Below, piece after piece: positions 46,938 through 57,301 of a stretch of DNA of 64,000 nt. The translations under genes were made by a program, and so were the position numbers. Position 1 is the first letter of the stretch; every line of letters begins with the position of its first letter. A model generated the notes under the pieces. It was not told the origin of the DNA. It searched no databases and saw nothing but the letters and a program-made list of their open reading frames with translations. The stretch is from Thiomonas intermedia (GTDB lineage Bacteria > Pseudomonadota > Gammaproteobacteria > Burkholderiales > Burkholderiaceae_C), in the NCBI RefSeq assembly GCF_002028405.1, contig NZ_CP020046.1:1798001-1862000 (forward strand), written 5' to 3'.

Positions 46938-48566
46938 TTACTCCTTATGCGCGCTCATGGGAGCGGCCGGGTTGGGGGCGAAGCCACCGCCGAACGACGG
47001 TTGCGGTTTGTGGCTGGCGGGGGTGGACGGCGTGCCGTGCTCCTCCGGGCCTTGTTTGATCGCCTTGACCATCAGATACATCTCGACAGCGATGAAGATG
47101 GAGTAGAGCGAGACGAAGCCCACCAGCGAGAAGATCATGTAGCCCACGCTGTGGCTGGATGCGGACATCCAGGTCGGCAGCACGCCGAACACCGTCCACG
47201 GTTGACGGCCGATCTCGGCCACGAGCCAGCCCATTTCGCAGGCGATGAACGGAACGGGAATCATCCACGGCGCCAGCTTCAGGAACCAGCGGTTCTGCGG
47301 CGCTTCGAGCTTGCCGCTGATGGTCAGCATGGCCGCGTAAACGAAGTAGGCCAGCATCAGCAGACCCAGTCCGACCATGATGCGGAAGGTCCAGAAAATG
47401 GCCGATACCTGGGGGATGGTGTCCTTGGCGGCGCGGGCGATATCGGCCTCGGTGGCCTTGGAGACATCCTGATCCGGGGCGTAGCGCGTGACCAGGAAGC
47501 CGTAACCCAGATCCTTCTCGTGAGCCCGGAACTGCGCCATGGCGGCCGCGTCGTTCGGGTTCTTGCTCAAGGCCTTGAGTGCTTCCACGGCGGGAATGCC
47601 GTTCTTGATGCGTTCCACCGCACTGGCTTCGAGCTGATCGACCCCGGGGACAACCTTGGTCAGGGTGTGTGTCAACAGCGGGGTGAGCACGTAAGGCACC
47701 TGAATCGACCAGACGTTGCGCTGCTCGTTTTGCGAAGGCCAGGCCACGATGTTGAACGGCGCCGGGGCTTCCTCGGTCTGCCACATGGCTTCCATGGCGG
47801 CCAGCTTGGTCGGCTGGGCGTGTGCCCCGACGAAACCCAGCGCATCGCCCAGGGTGATGACGCCCGCGGTGGACAGTACGCCGAACAGCGCCGCCATGCG
47901 GAAGGAGCGGCGGGCGATTTCGAGATGGCGGTTGCGCAGCATGTACCAGGCGCTCACGCCGGCAACGAACACCGCCGCGGTGACGTAGCCGGCAATGCTG
48001 GTGTGCACGAACTTGGCCTGGGCGTCATGACTGAAGATCAGGGCGCCAAAGTCGGTCAGCTCCATGCGCATGGTCACGGGGTTGAACGCCGCGCCCTGCG
48101 GGTCTTGCATGAAGCCGTTGGCCACCAGAATCCAGAGCGCCGACAGGTTGGAGCCGATCGCCACCAGATAGGTCACCAGCAGGTGCTGGCCCTTGGAGAG
48201 GCGCTTCCAGCCGAAAATCATCATGCCGATGAAGGTGGATTCCATGAAGAACGCCATCAGACCCTCGATGGCCAGCGGAGCGCCAAAGATGTCACCGACG
48301 AAACTGGAGTAGAACGACCAGTTGGTGCCGAACTCGAACTCCATGGTCAGGCCGGTGGCCACGCCCAGTGCGAAGTTGATGAGAAACAGCTTGCCCCAGA
48401 ACTGGGTCATGTCGCGGTAGATCGTCTTGCCGGTGGTGACATAGACCGTCTCCATGGCGGCGATCATGAAGCTGATGCCCAGGGTGAGGGGGACGAAGAG
48501 GAAGTGGTATAGCGCGGTGGCGGCGAATTGCCACCGCGATAAGTCCACGACGAGGGTGTCGATCAT
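46938..48566 (-). CDS. cydA: Cytochrome bd ubiquinol oxidase subunit I
   Basis: This 542-residue heme subunit oxidises ubiquinol and reduces oxygen with high affinity. The heme b595/d-type ligand His21 lies in ALYHFLFVPLTLG, Glu residues in MEFEFGTNW and IEGLMAFFMESTF match conserved positions, and RWQFAATAL opens the protein. The second heme histidine is in FVHTSIAGY and the methionine ligand of b558 is in FWTFRIMVGLG. The long Q-loop (about residues 250-380) is the E. coli-type long form. Its promoter is the AT-richer region beyond 48566. Confidence 0.96.
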   Translation of the reverse strand: MIDTLVVDLSRWQFAATALYHFLFVPLTLGISFMIAAMETVYVTTGKTIYRDMTQFWGKLFLINFALGVATGLTMEFEFGTNWSFYSSFVGDIFGAPLAIEGLMAFFMESTFIGMMIFGWKRLSKGQHLLVTYLVAIGSNLSALWILVANGFMQDPQGAAFNPVTMRMELTDFGALIFSHDAQAKFVHTSIAGYVTAAVFVAGVSAWYMLRNRHLEIARRSFRMAALFGVLSTAGVITLGDALGFVGAHAQPTKLAAMEAMWQTEEAPAPFNIVAWPSQNEQRNVWSIQVPYVLTPLLTHTLTKVVPGVDQLEASAVERIKNGIPAVEALKALSKNPNDAAAMAQFRAHEKDLGYGFLVTRYAPDQDVSKATEADIARAAKDTIPQVSAIFWTFRIMVGLGLLMLAYFVYAAMLTISGKLEAPQNRWFLKLAPWMIPVPFIACEMGWLVAEIGRQPWTVFGVLPTWMSASSHSVGYMIFSLVGFVSLYSIFIAVEMYLMVKAIKQGPEEHGTPSTPASHKPQPSFGGGFAPNPAAPMSAHKE

Positions 48567-48937
48567 TTTGGCGCTCCTGTTGTGTCGATCCGTTGGTCTT
48601 TCGCGTCATCGGGTGTGAAACCCGCCATATGGCCCATGCCGCGAAGAACGCTGTGCAAGGATAGGCGTCGATGTATCTCAATTTTTTGATTTGGCGCAAG
48701 GTCAGGGAATTCCCTAGTCGGTGACGGCTCGGGTGTCATGCCAATTTGCGACAAAACGTCGCACGCACAGGGACTTGGCCGACATGGCTGGGGTGTGATG
48801 CATGGGTCGGGCCGGGCGTCGCGTGGCAGGCGGGCCATCGAAGAGGGTGCATCGCCGCCATGACAGCCCCCCAGGCGGCGGGCACAATGCGCAGGAGAGA
48901 CGGCATGTCGGCGTCTCCCCTCAAGAGGACGCATCCC
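48567..48937. other. 370-bp divergent promoter region between cydA and the DUF1840 gene
   Basis: No gene was seen. It contains an AT-rich stretch (48674-48693, TCTCAATTTTTTGATTTGG) and a perfect 12-bp palindrome AGGGAATTCCCT at 48704-48715. No canonical FNR site (TTGAT-N4-ATCAA) was found; only a half-site is present. The cydA promoter probably lies near 48660-48700 on the minus strand. Confidence 0.5.
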
Positions 48938-49261
48938 ATGATCTACAAATTCCAATCCAAGGCCGATAGCGATCTGTTCATGAACGTGGGGCCGGCAGAG
49001 CGCATTCTGTCCATCATCGGCAAGGACGCGGGGCCCAAGGGCATCATCGAGCCCGCAGAAATACCGGCGGCCATCGCCGCGCTCGAAGCTGCGGTGAATG
49101 AGGAGGAGCAGGCGCGCGAGGGGTCGCTCGAATCGGCGGCGGCCGACGGGCAGGTGGTCCCGTCCGCACAGCCCATCGGTCTCAAGCAGCGCGCCTGGCC
49201 CTTCATCCAGATGCTCAAGCGTTGCCAGCAGGCGGATGTGCCCGTCGTCTGGGGCGTCTGA
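48938..49261 (+). CDS. DUF1840 family protein
   Basis: This 107-residue protein matches the small DUF1840 family: IYKFQSKADSDLFMNVGP..ILSIIGKD and a C-terminal LKQRAWPFIQMLKRCQQADVPVVWGV. The family is common in beta- and gammaproteobacteria and its function is unknown. GAGGA precedes the ATG. The stop is 7 bases before the CDF transporter start, so they are probably co-transcribed. Confidence 0.88.
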   Translation: MIYKFQSKADSDLFMNVGPAERILSIIGKDAGPKGIIEPAEIPAAIAALEAAVNEEEQAREGSLESAAADGQVVPSAQPIGLKQRAWPFIQMLKRCQQADVPVVWGV

Positions 49262-49268
49262 GGCGGGC

Positions 49269-50207
49269 ATGGGAGCGTCGCATCATCATCACGGGCCGGG
49301 TGCGCACGACCACGGCCACGGCCACGCGCACCATGGGGCCGACGCCAGCGTGCGCCGACTGAGTCTCGCGCTGCTCATTCTGGGCGTGTTCACCATCGTC
49401 GAAGCCGCTGGGGGCTGGTGGGTGAATTCGCTGGCGCTGTTGTCCGACGCTGCCCACATGCTGACCGACAGTGCGGCCTTGGCCTTCGCCCTGGTGGCGG
49501 CGCGTCTGAGCCAGCGCCCGCCCAGCGCCGCGCTCACCTACGGCCACGGCCGCTGGCCGACGCTGGCCGCCTTCGTCAACGGTCTGTTGCTGCTGGCGCT
49601 GACCGCCGCGCTGATGGTGGAGTCATGGCGCCGTCTGCTGCACCCCGAGGTCGTGGAAGGAGGCTGGATGCTGGTCATCGCCGTCATCGGCGGTCTGGCC
49701 AATGTCGGCGCGCTTTTCGCCCTCGAAGGGGCCAGTGGCTTGAACGAACGCGGCGCGCGGCTGCATGTGCTGTCGGATCTCCTGGGCTCCGTGGCGGCGG
49801 TCGTGGCGGCTTTGCTCATTCTTTGGCGCGATTGGTGGATCGCTGATCCGCTGCTGTCGTTGCTGGTGTGCGTGCTGATTCTGCGATCGGGCTGGCGGCT
49901 CACCCGCGACAGCGCGCAGGTGCTGCTCGAAGGGGCGCCGTCAGCCGTGGGGCCGGCGCAGGTCAGGCAATGTCTGGGCACGGTCGCCGGTGTGGCCGAG
50001 GTTCATCATGTGCATGTGTGGTCGCTTGACGGTGCGCAGCCCATGGTGACCTTGCACGCGCGCCTCGAATCGGGCGCTGCGGCGGAGGCGACCTTGCAGG
50101 CCATTCACCGTCAGTTGCATGACGGCCTGGGCGTGGAACACGCCACGGTGCAGATGGAATCCGGCGCCTGTGTGAGCGCCGGGCACGCCCCCTGTCAGAC
50201 GGTCTGA
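49269..50207 (+). CDS. CDF-family divalent metal cation exporter
   Basis: This 312-residue efflux protein has a histidine-rich N-terminus (HHHHGPGAHDHGHGHAHHG), six hydrophobic segments, the metal site LLSDAAHMLTDSAAL in helix 2 with an HVLSDLLGSV partner in helix 5, and a soluble C-terminal domain (HHVHVWSL). The type is CzcD/ZitB/DmeF. Its likely substrates are zinc, cobalt or nickel. The start ATG at 49269 keeps the full histidine cluster. Its end overlaps the oppositely oriented desaturase gene by 13 bases. Confidence 0.92.
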   Translation: MGASHHHHGPGAHDHGHGHAHHGADASVRRLSLALLILGVFTIVEAAGGWWVNSLALLSDAAHMLTDSAALAFALVAARLSQRPPSAALTYGHGRWPTLAAFVNGLLLLALTAALMVESWRRLLHPEVVEGGWMLVIAVIGGLANVGALFALEGASGLNERGARLHVLSDLLGSVAAVVAALLILWRDWWIADPLLSLLVCVLILRSGWRLTRDSAQVLLEGAPSAVGPAQVRQCLGTVAGVAEVHHVHVWSLDGAQPMVTLHARLESGAAAEATLQAIHRQLHDGLGVEHATVQMESGACVSAGHAPCQTV

Positions 50208-51244
50208 GCCGGGGTCTGGTTCGGGGGCGGTGGCCGACGCATGCCAGGCAGATGCCGTGCCATGCGGACCAGCCCGCGCCACTGCTGCGCCCAGAATCCC
50301 CGGCCGTAATCTTCGCCCTGCCCCGCAGGCGGTGGTAGCTGGGCGCGTACGCCGGTGGGCTGTAGCGCGGTGGTGAAGTCGGCCGAGCGGAACAGCACAT
50401 CCCACCATGGGAGCAGCACGCCGAAATTGCAGCCGTAAAGCCGAGCGTTGTTCTGGTGACCGAGTTCGTGGCCGTAGCCCACGGCGTGGTGCAGCCGGTG
50501 AAACCGCGGGCTGACCAGCAGACGTTCGCCCAGCCAGCCAAAGGACAGGCGGGTGTTGGCATGCTGCAGGCTCTGCAGCGCACCCGAGACCAGCGAAAGC
50601 GCGACGAACTGCGACGGCGGCACGCCGATGATCAGCGCCAGCGCGGCGAAGAAGGCCGCCATCAGCACGTTGTCGAGCACATGATTGCGGTCGTCGGCCC
50701 ACAGGCTGAGCTGGCGCTGGCTGTGGTGCACGGCGTGCAGCTCCCACCACCACTGGATCTGGTGCTGCGCGCGGTGATACCCGTAGCCGGCGAAATCGAG
50801 CACGATGAAATAGATCAGGAAGCTCACCAGCGGCCGGTCGGTGATGCCGGGCCACAGCGCGTCGAGATTGAGGTTGTCGATGCCGCGCAGCCGGAACCAT
50901 TCCTGCAGGTTGTCGAAAGCGGGTTGCAGGGTGAAAAACAGCACCAGGTTGATCAGCCCCAGGCGATTGATCAAGGTATAGAGCACGTCCACCCGCAAGG
51001 CGCGGCGATCGGGCCAGATTTCCAGCGGCCGCAGCGCTTCGAGCGGTCGCAACACCGCATAGACGACCGCGATCTGCAGCAGCCCCGCCAGAAACCACAG
51101 CACGCCGTCATAGGCGAAGTCGTCATCCACCATCAGATGGAAGTGGTAGAGCACGGGCTGCACCAGGGTGACGAAGACCCAGGTCTGCACCTCGCCCACC
51201 CAAAGGCTGGTGGTGTGGCTGATCCAGTCGAGGAGATGGAGCAT
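50195..51244 (-). CDS. Sterol desaturase / fatty acid hydroxylase superfamily protein
   Basis: This 349-residue membrane protein has three diiron-type histidine motifs: HRAQH (within FAGYGYHRAQHQIQWWWELH), HAVHHS and HRLHHAVGYGHELGHQNN. Hydrophobic segments precede and surround them. The ATG at 51244 is 19 bases after the end of the beta-propeller gene. Substrate is unknown: bacterial members act on carotenoids, fatty acids or lipids. Two proline-rich C-terminal tails (LPPPAGQ, RRPPPPNQ) are seen. Confidence 0.85.
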   Translation of the reverse strand: MLHLLDWISHTTSLWVGEVQTWVFVTLVQPVLYHFHLMVDDDFAYDGVLWFLAGLLQIAVVYAVLRPLEALRPLEIWPDRRALRVDVLYTLINRLGLINLVLFFTLQPAFDNLQEWFRLRGIDNLNLDALWPGITDRPLVSFLIYFIVLDFAGYGYHRAQHQIQWWWELHAVHHSQRQLSLWADDRNHVLDNVLMAAFFAALALIIGVPPSQFVALSLVSGALQSLQHANTRLSFGWLGERLLVSPRFHRLHHAVGYGHELGHQNNARLYGCNFGVLLPWWDVLFRSADFTTALQPTGVRAQLPPPAGQGEDYGRGFWAQQWRGLVRMARHLPGMRRPPPPNQTPAQTV

Positions 51245-51263
51245 GGCGTGGGCAGCGCCCGTT

Positions 51264-52313
51264 TCAGCGCGCGGCGGGCATGGCGGGGGCCAGGCGCAGC
51301 GACACGGCCTGCGGGCGCGCCAGACGGGAGAGCGGCGGCAGGTTGTCGTAGAACGGCGCGCGGTTGTAGAAATAGATGCCGTGCGGCGACTTGCCCACAC
51401 GGATCACATCCACCAGCTTGCGGGTCTGCATGTCGATCACCCCGACCGAGCGGGCAAAGCGGAAGGTCACCCAAAGCCAGCGGCGGTCGGCGGAGAGTTC
51501 CATGTCGTCGGGCCCGGGCCGCAGGCCGGTGATGTCGCCCACTTTGGTGAGCGTATCCATGTCGAGAATGCTGATGGTGTTGGAGACGCGGTTGCTCACC
51601 AGCACATGACGCCCATCGGCCATGGAGCGGAAGTTGTGCGCCGCCTCGCCCGTGACGATGCGCTTGATGATGGTGCGCGTGGCCGGATCGACCGCCACCA
51701 CGGCATCGCTGCCCGTGAGGGCGACCAGCAGGGTCTTGTCGCCCGGCGTGAGCCACAGGCCGGCCGGGGTTTCGCCCACCCTCATCGTCCACATCACGGT
51801 CTGCGTGGGCAGATCGATCGCGGCCACTGAATTGGTTTCCTGCAGGCTGATGTACACCGTCTTGCTGTCGGCGGTGAAGGCCATGTGGCTGGGCAGGGCC
51901 TTGAGGGGAATGCGTTTGGCGAGCTGAAACCGGCCCTGGTCGTAGCTGTAGATGTCGGTGCGGTTCAGCCGCAGGCAGTTCACCACGAACCAGCGGTGAT
52001 CCGGCGAAAACCCGATCTGATAGGGGTCGGGGATGTTGGGCACGCTGCCGATGGGCCTGCCCGTCTGCGGATCGAGCAACATGAGGTCATTGCCCACCGC
52101 ATTGGCGACGATCAGGTCGCGGTTGTCCGGCGTGGCCATGAGGTGGTGCGGCTCCTTGCCTGTGGCGAAGCTGCCGATGGGCTGGCGCGTATCCTGATTG
52201 ATCAAGGTGACGCGCGCATCGCCCGAATCGAGCACGACCACCACGTCGTCCTTGGCCTGCGCCAGACCGGTCTGCGCCAGCAGAGCCATGAAAATAAACA
52301 GGAATTTACGCAT
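51264..52313 (-). CDS. Exported YVTN-type beta-propeller protein
   Basis: This 349-residue protein has a signal peptide (MRKFLFIFMALLAQTGLAQA) and repeated propeller units of about 42 residues with motifs such as VVLDSGDARVTLINQDTRQPIGSFATGKEPHHL and LIVANAVGNDLMLLDPQTGRPIGSVP. It is periplasmic or surface-attached and probably binds a partner or cofactor. The start at 52313 has GGTGA upstream. It is co-oriented with the desaturase-like gene 19 bases downstream, so the two may act together. No catalytic motif is evident. Confidence 0.82.
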   Translation of the reverse strand: MRKFLFIFMALLAQTGLAQAKDDVVVVLDSGDARVTLINQDTRQPIGSFATGKEPHHLMATPDNRDLIVANAVGNDLMLLDPQTGRPIGSVPNIPDPYQIGFSPDHRWFVVNCLRLNRTDIYSYDQGRFQLAKRIPLKALPSHMAFTADSKTVYISLQETNSVAAIDLPTQTVMWTMRVGETPAGLWLTPGDKTLLVALTGSDAVVAVDPATRTIIKRIVTGEAAHNFRSMADGRHVLVSNRVSNTISILDMDTLTKVGDITGLRPGPDDMELSADRRWLWVTFRFARSVGVIDMQTRKLVDVIRVGKSPHGIYFYNRAPFYDNLPPLSRLARPQAVSLRLAPAMPAAR

Positions 52314-52571
52314 CAATTCACCAGGAAAAAGCACCACGAGGCCCGATTGCGCGCAGCGGATGTCAGCGCTGCGGCCGCCACTGTAACGCGCGCCAAGGTC
52401 GATCTGTTGACCGAGGGCAGTTCATGGATTGAACACAAAATTTTGCACATCGACGCGGGCGAGCGTGTCACCTCTTTCGGCCGGGTTCTCGTTACAGTTC
52501 ATGGAGGCAGGGCCGCAGGCCCTTCACGGAACTTGGCCCGGCGGGCCGGTTCCAAATGTCAAAGGACTGTT

Positions 52572-52955
52572 ATGCGAGCGCTATCCCGAATCAAGAGCCT
52601 GATGTTGATCGCCGTCGCGTCGGTGGCGATGGCCATGCCCGGACTGGCCGAGGCCCGCGTGCACTGGAGCATCGGCATTGGCGTGCCGGGTTATTACGGT
52701 CCCGGCTGGGGACCGGGCTGGGGCGGCGGCTGGTATGCGCCGTATCCGGTCTATGGCGGCTGGTCCACCTGGAGCCCGCCAGTCGTGGTGGAGCGGCAAC
52801 CCGTGGTGGTGCAATCGCTGCCGCCGGGCCCGGCGCCGCAATCGCTCTGGTATTACTGCCAGAACCCAGCGGGCTACTACCCTTATGTTTCGGCCTGCCC
52901 GGGAGGGTGGACGCCCGTTCCCGCCACACCCGCGCCGCCGCCGCCCGACAGATAA
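52572..52955 (+). CDS. Small exported glycine/tyrosine/proline-rich protein
   Basis: This 127-residue protein has a signal peptide (MRALSRIKSLMLIAVASVAM...), then a GYYGPGWGPGWGGGWYAPYP segment, a PVVVERQPVVVQSLPPGP strand and WYYCQNPAGYYPYVSACPGGW, with a proline-rich tail. The C-terminal WYYC...ACPGGW pattern is common in small outer-membrane-associated proteins of Burkholderiales. Function unknown. A strong AAAGGA ribosome binding site precedes the ATG. The next gene encodes another envelope protein 49 bases on. Confidence 0.8.
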   Translation: MRALSRIKSLMLIAVASVAMAMPGLAEARVHWSIGIGVPGYYGPGWGPGWGGGWYAPYPVYGGWSTWSPPVVVERQPVVVQSLPPGPAPQSLWYYCQNPAGYYPYVSACPGGWTPVPATPAPPPPDR

Positions 52956-53004
52956 GACCTTGGTTTTCCTCAAACAATCTACGGACCCTTTTTCAGGACG
53001 CATC

Positions 53005-53547
53005 ATGCGACTCTCCCGCCCGTTTTTTCTCCTTCCCGCCGCCATGGGCGCCCTGCTGCTCGGGGGCTGCGCCACGGCCCCTCTCGGCCCGACGGTGGCC
53101 GTCATGCCCGCGCCCGGCATGCCCTTTGAACAGTTCCAGGCGATCGACGCCAGCTGCCGCCAGTTCGCGCAGCAGCAATCGGCCCAGTATCAGACCGGGG
53201 CAAGCAATTCCGGCGTCACCTCGGCGGCTTTGGCCACCGGCATCGGCGCCGCGGCCGGCGCGCTGATCGGCGGCAACAGTACGGGCGCTGGTGTGGGGGC
53301 TGGCATCGGGCTGCTCGCGGGCAGCGCGGGCGGCGCCGGGTCTTATGGCGATACCCAGGGCAGCGCCCAGCGCGCTTACAACATTGCGTATCAACAGTGC
53401 ATGTACTCGCGGGGCGCCCAGGTGCCGGGCTATGCCGCGCCGCACTATGTGGCGCCGCCGCCCCCGCCGGCCTATCCGGCGCAACCGTCCTACCAGCCTG
53501 CGCCTCAGCAGCCCAGCTACCAGCCGGCCTATCCCGCGGCGCAGTGA
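53005..53547 (+). CDS. Glycine-zipper lipoprotein
   Basis: This 180-residue protein has a lipoprotein signal with lipobox LLGGC (Cys22). A glycine-zipper segment (TGIGAAAGALIGGNSTGAGVGAGIGLLAGSAGG, about residues 76-108) follows, then QRAYNIAYQQCMYSRG and a proline/tyrosine-rich repeat tail (QPSYQPAPQQPSYQPAYP). Such proteins are outer-membrane-anchored and often structural or stress-linked. Function is inferred only from architecture. It is expressed from the same strand as its small neighbour and precedes the PBP1A gene. Confidence 0.8.
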   Translation: MRLSRPFFLLPAAMGALLLGGCATAPLGPTVAVMPAPGMPFEQFQAIDASCRQFAQQQSAQYQTGASNSGVTSAALATGIGAAAGALIGGNSTGAGVGAGIGLLAGSAGGAGSYGDTQGSAQRAYNIAYQQCMYSRGAQVPGYAAPHYVAPPPPPAYPAQPSYQPAPQQPSYQPAYPAAQ

Positions 53548-53657
53548 TGCACCGTGGCAAAGCAGGGCGGCGCGGCGCAGACCGTTACCCAGAGTCACAA
53601 CTGGTCACAGGATGGCGGGTGTTTTGACGGATGCGGCGGCTATCATGCCCCGCGACC

Positions 53658-56225
53658 ATGAGTACCACTGCTGACACCACGCCCGCGGGCTCGACCCCAC
53701 CGTCCTCGGGCCGCGGCAAGCGGCCCAAGCGCGCATCTTCTTCCCGCCCTCTCTGGCTGCAACTTCTGCTGGGGGCTGTGCTGCTGGGGGCGGCCGCATT
53801 GCTGGCGCTGGTGTTTGCGGTGGTCATGCTCTATCCGCGCTTGCCCGCGTTGAGCGAACTCACCGACTACCGTCCAGATCTGCCGCTTCGGGTGTATTCC
53901 AGCGAGGGCACGCTGATTGGCGAGTTCGGCGTGCAGCGCCGCACCGTCGTGCCTTTCGACAAGATTCCCCTGCAGGTGCGCGAGGCCTTTCTCGCCGCGG
54001 AAGACTCGCAGTTCTACGAGCACGGCGCGGTCGACTGGTCCGGCGTGTTCCGGGCCGCGCTGGCCGATCTGATGCACGGTGCCGCCGTGCAGGGCGCCTC
54101 GACCATTACCATGCAGGTGGCGCGCGACTTCTATCTCAGCCCGCAAAAGACCCCGCTGCGCAAGTTCACCGAAGCGCTGATGGCTTACAAGATCGAGCAT
54201 GAGCTGAGCAAGGACCAGATCCTCGAACGCTATCTGAATCAGGTCTATCTCGGCCAGCGCGCCTATGGTGTGGCCGCCGCCTCGCAGGTGTATTACGGCA
54301 AGCCGCTCGACCAGCTCAGCCTGGCGCAGATGGCCGTGCTCGCGGGATTGCCCAAGGCGCCTTCGGCCTTCAACCCCCAGACCAATATCAAGGCGGCGCT
54401 GATACGCCAGCATTACGTGCTCGGCCGCATGCTGGCGCTGGGCGACATCACCCGCGCCGACTACGACGCCGCCATGCAGGCGCCGCTCGACGTGGTGGCC
54501 GGACAGGGGCTGCTGCGCTACAAGGTGGATGCCGACTACGCCGCCGAACAGGTGCGCGAGGTCATGGTGGCGCGGTTCGGCGAATCGGCCTACACCGACG
54601 GCTACAAGGTCTACACCACCTTGCACGACCGCGATCAGGTTGCTGGCGTGGACGCCGTGCGTGCCGGGGTGCTGGCCTACGATCAGCGCCACGGGTGGCG
54701 CGGTCCGCAGGCGCAGATCGCGCTGCCGGCCCACGATGCCGATGCCCTGTCGGTGGCGGCCCAGGCGCTCAAGACCTATGACGCGGCCGGCAGCCTGCAT
54801 CCGGCCGTGGTGCTGCATGCCAGTTCCAAGCTGGTCGAGGCGGTGCTGGCCTCGGGCAATACGGTGGAACTCAGCGGCGACGCCCTGCGCTTCGCAGCGG
54901 CGGGCCTGTCGCCGAAGGCCACCGACAAACAGCGCATCGATCGCGGCGCCGTGGTCTGGCTGCAGAAGCTGGCCAAGGGCTGGCGCCTGGCCCAGATGCC
55001 CGATGTGCAGTCGGCCCTGGTGTCGGTCGATCCGAAGGACGGCGCGGTGCGCGCCTGGGTGGGCGGCTTCGACTACGACCATGAGAAGTTCGACCATGTG
55101 AATCAGGCCTTCCGACAGCCGGGTTCGAGCTTCAAGCCTTTCATCTATTCGGCCGCGGTCGATGAGGGCCTGGCGCCCACGACCCTCATCGACGACTCCC
55201 CGATCACCATCAATCCCGGTCCGGGACAACCGCTGTGGACCCCGCACAACTACGACAACGAGCAGCTCGGCGCCGTCTCCGCCTCGCTGGCGCTGGCGCA
55301 TTCCGACAATGTGTGCGCGGTCAAGGTGCTGCTGGCTGTGGGCATCCCCTACGCGCGCCAGTTCGCCTCGCGCTTCGGTCTGCCGCTCGACCAGATTCCG
55401 CCCTATCCCACCATGGTGCTGGGCGCTGGCAGCTTCACGCCCCTGCAGATGGCCACGGCCTACGCCGTGTTCGCTAACGGCGGCTCGCTGGTGCAGCCCT
55501 ATCTGATCAAGCGCGTCATCGACGCCCACGGCGCCGAGGTCTATGCCCACAAGCCGGAGATCGCGGGGCAGAACGCGCCACGCATCATCAGCGCGGCCAA
55601 CGCCTTCCTGACGACCCAGATGATGCAGGCGGTGATCCAGCATGGCACCGGAGGCGCGGCGCTGTCGCTCGGCCGTGTCGATCTGGCGGGCAAGACCGGC
55701 ACCTCGCAGAACTTCCACGACGCCTGGTTCGATGGCTTCAACCCCGACCTCGTGGCCGTCACCTGGATGGGCTACAACAACCAGCGCGACCTGTACCGCG
55801 GCGAACAGGGCGCCAAGGCGGCCCTGCCGATCTGGATGGACTACATGCGTACCGCGCTGCAGGGCAAGCCCGATGCGCCCTGGCCAGTGCCGCAGGGCGT
55901 CATCATGGCGCAGGTCAACCCGGCCACGGGCTTCGCCTCGGGCTCTCCCAGTGCGGTGAGCGGCTATTTCCTGCAGAACTTCCCGCCGCAGGCCATCGAC
56001 GCGCAGATCCCGCTGTCGGCCACGGCGTCGGCGCCCGCAGGGGCCGTGAGCACCGGCAGCGGCGGTGCGCTGGTCGGGCCGGGCGGGGTGCCGGTGGGGA
56101 CCTCCACCGTCAGTGTGCGCGGTCAGGGGCCGGGCACCCATCCGGCCGCCGTCGCGCAACCGGTGCAGAACCCGCCGTCCTTGCAGCCGGGCGCCATCCT
56201 GCCCTCGCTGGGCGGCAATCACTGA
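53658..56225 (+). CDS. mrcA: Penicillin-binding protein 1A
   Basis: This 855-residue class A PBP polymerises and cross-links peptidoglycan. It has a cytoplasmic tail, one transmembrane helix (about residues 32-58), a GT51 glycosyltransferase domain with catalytic Glu115 in AAEDSQFYEHG, and a transpeptidase domain with Ser490 of SSFK, SDN (HSDNVCAV) and KTG at 679-681. An inserted OB-like region (about residues 285-430) separates the domains, as in PBP1A. The C-terminal 80 residues are low-complexity and rich in Pro, Gly and Ala. The ATG at 53658 was chosen over an upstream in-frame start. Confidence 0.94.
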   Translation: MSTTADTTPAGSTPPSSGRGKRPKRASSSRPLWLQLLLGAVLLGAAALLALVFAVVMLYPRLPALSELTDYRPDLPLRVYSSEGTLIGEFGVQRRTVVPFDKIPLQVREAFLAAEDSQFYEHGAVDWSGVFRAALADLMHGAAVQGASTITMQVARDFYLSPQKTPLRKFTEALMAYKIEHELSKDQILERYLNQVYLGQRAYGVAAASQVYYGKPLDQLSLAQMAVLAGLPKAPSAFNPQTNIKAALIRQHYVLGRMLALGDITRADYDAAMQAPLDVVAGQGLLRYKVDADYAAEQVREVMVARFGESAYTDGYKVYTTLHDRDQVAGVDAVRAGVLAYDQRHGWRGPQAQIALPAHDADALSVAAQALKTYDAAGSLHPAVVLHASSKLVEAVLASGNTVELSGDALRFAAAGLSPKATDKQRIDRGAVVWLQKLAKGWRLAQMPDVQSALVSVDPKDGAVRAWVGGFDYDHEKFDHVNQAFRQPGSSFKPFIYSAAVDEGLAPTTLIDDSPITINPGPGQPLWTPHNYDNEQLGAVSASLALAHSDNVCAVKVLLAVGIPYARQFASRFGLPLDQIPPYPTMVLGAGSFTPLQMATAYAVFANGGSLVQPYLIKRVIDAHGAEVYAHKPEIAGQNAPRIISAANAFLTTQMMQAVIQHGTGGAALSLGRVDLAGKTGTSQNFHDAWFDGFNPDLVAVTWMGYNNQRDLYRGEQGAKAALPIWMDYMRTALQGKPDAPWPVPQGVIMAQVNPATGFASGSPSAVSGYFLQNFPPQAIDAQIPLSATASAPAGAVSTGSGGALVGPGGVPVGTSTVSVRGQGPGTHPAAVAQPVQNPPSLQPGAILPSLGGNH

Positions 56226-56294
56226 GCCTTGGGCCGTGTGCCGGGGCGAAGGCCCGCCGGTTTCTACAATGGCGGCTTGTTCAAGGCCGATTCC

Positions 56295-57239
<945 letters not shown>

Positions 57240-57301
57240 CGTCAGCCGCACGCCGTGCCCGCGCCCTGTCGCGGGCCGACGGCGGCCCGCAAAGTCCGCA
57301 C

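Noticed and set aside
48674-48693. Possible FNR/Anr box upstream of cydA
   Set aside because: Only a TTGAT half-site is present, and the TCAA/TTGA arrangement has the wrong order for the TTGAT-N4-ATCAA consensus.
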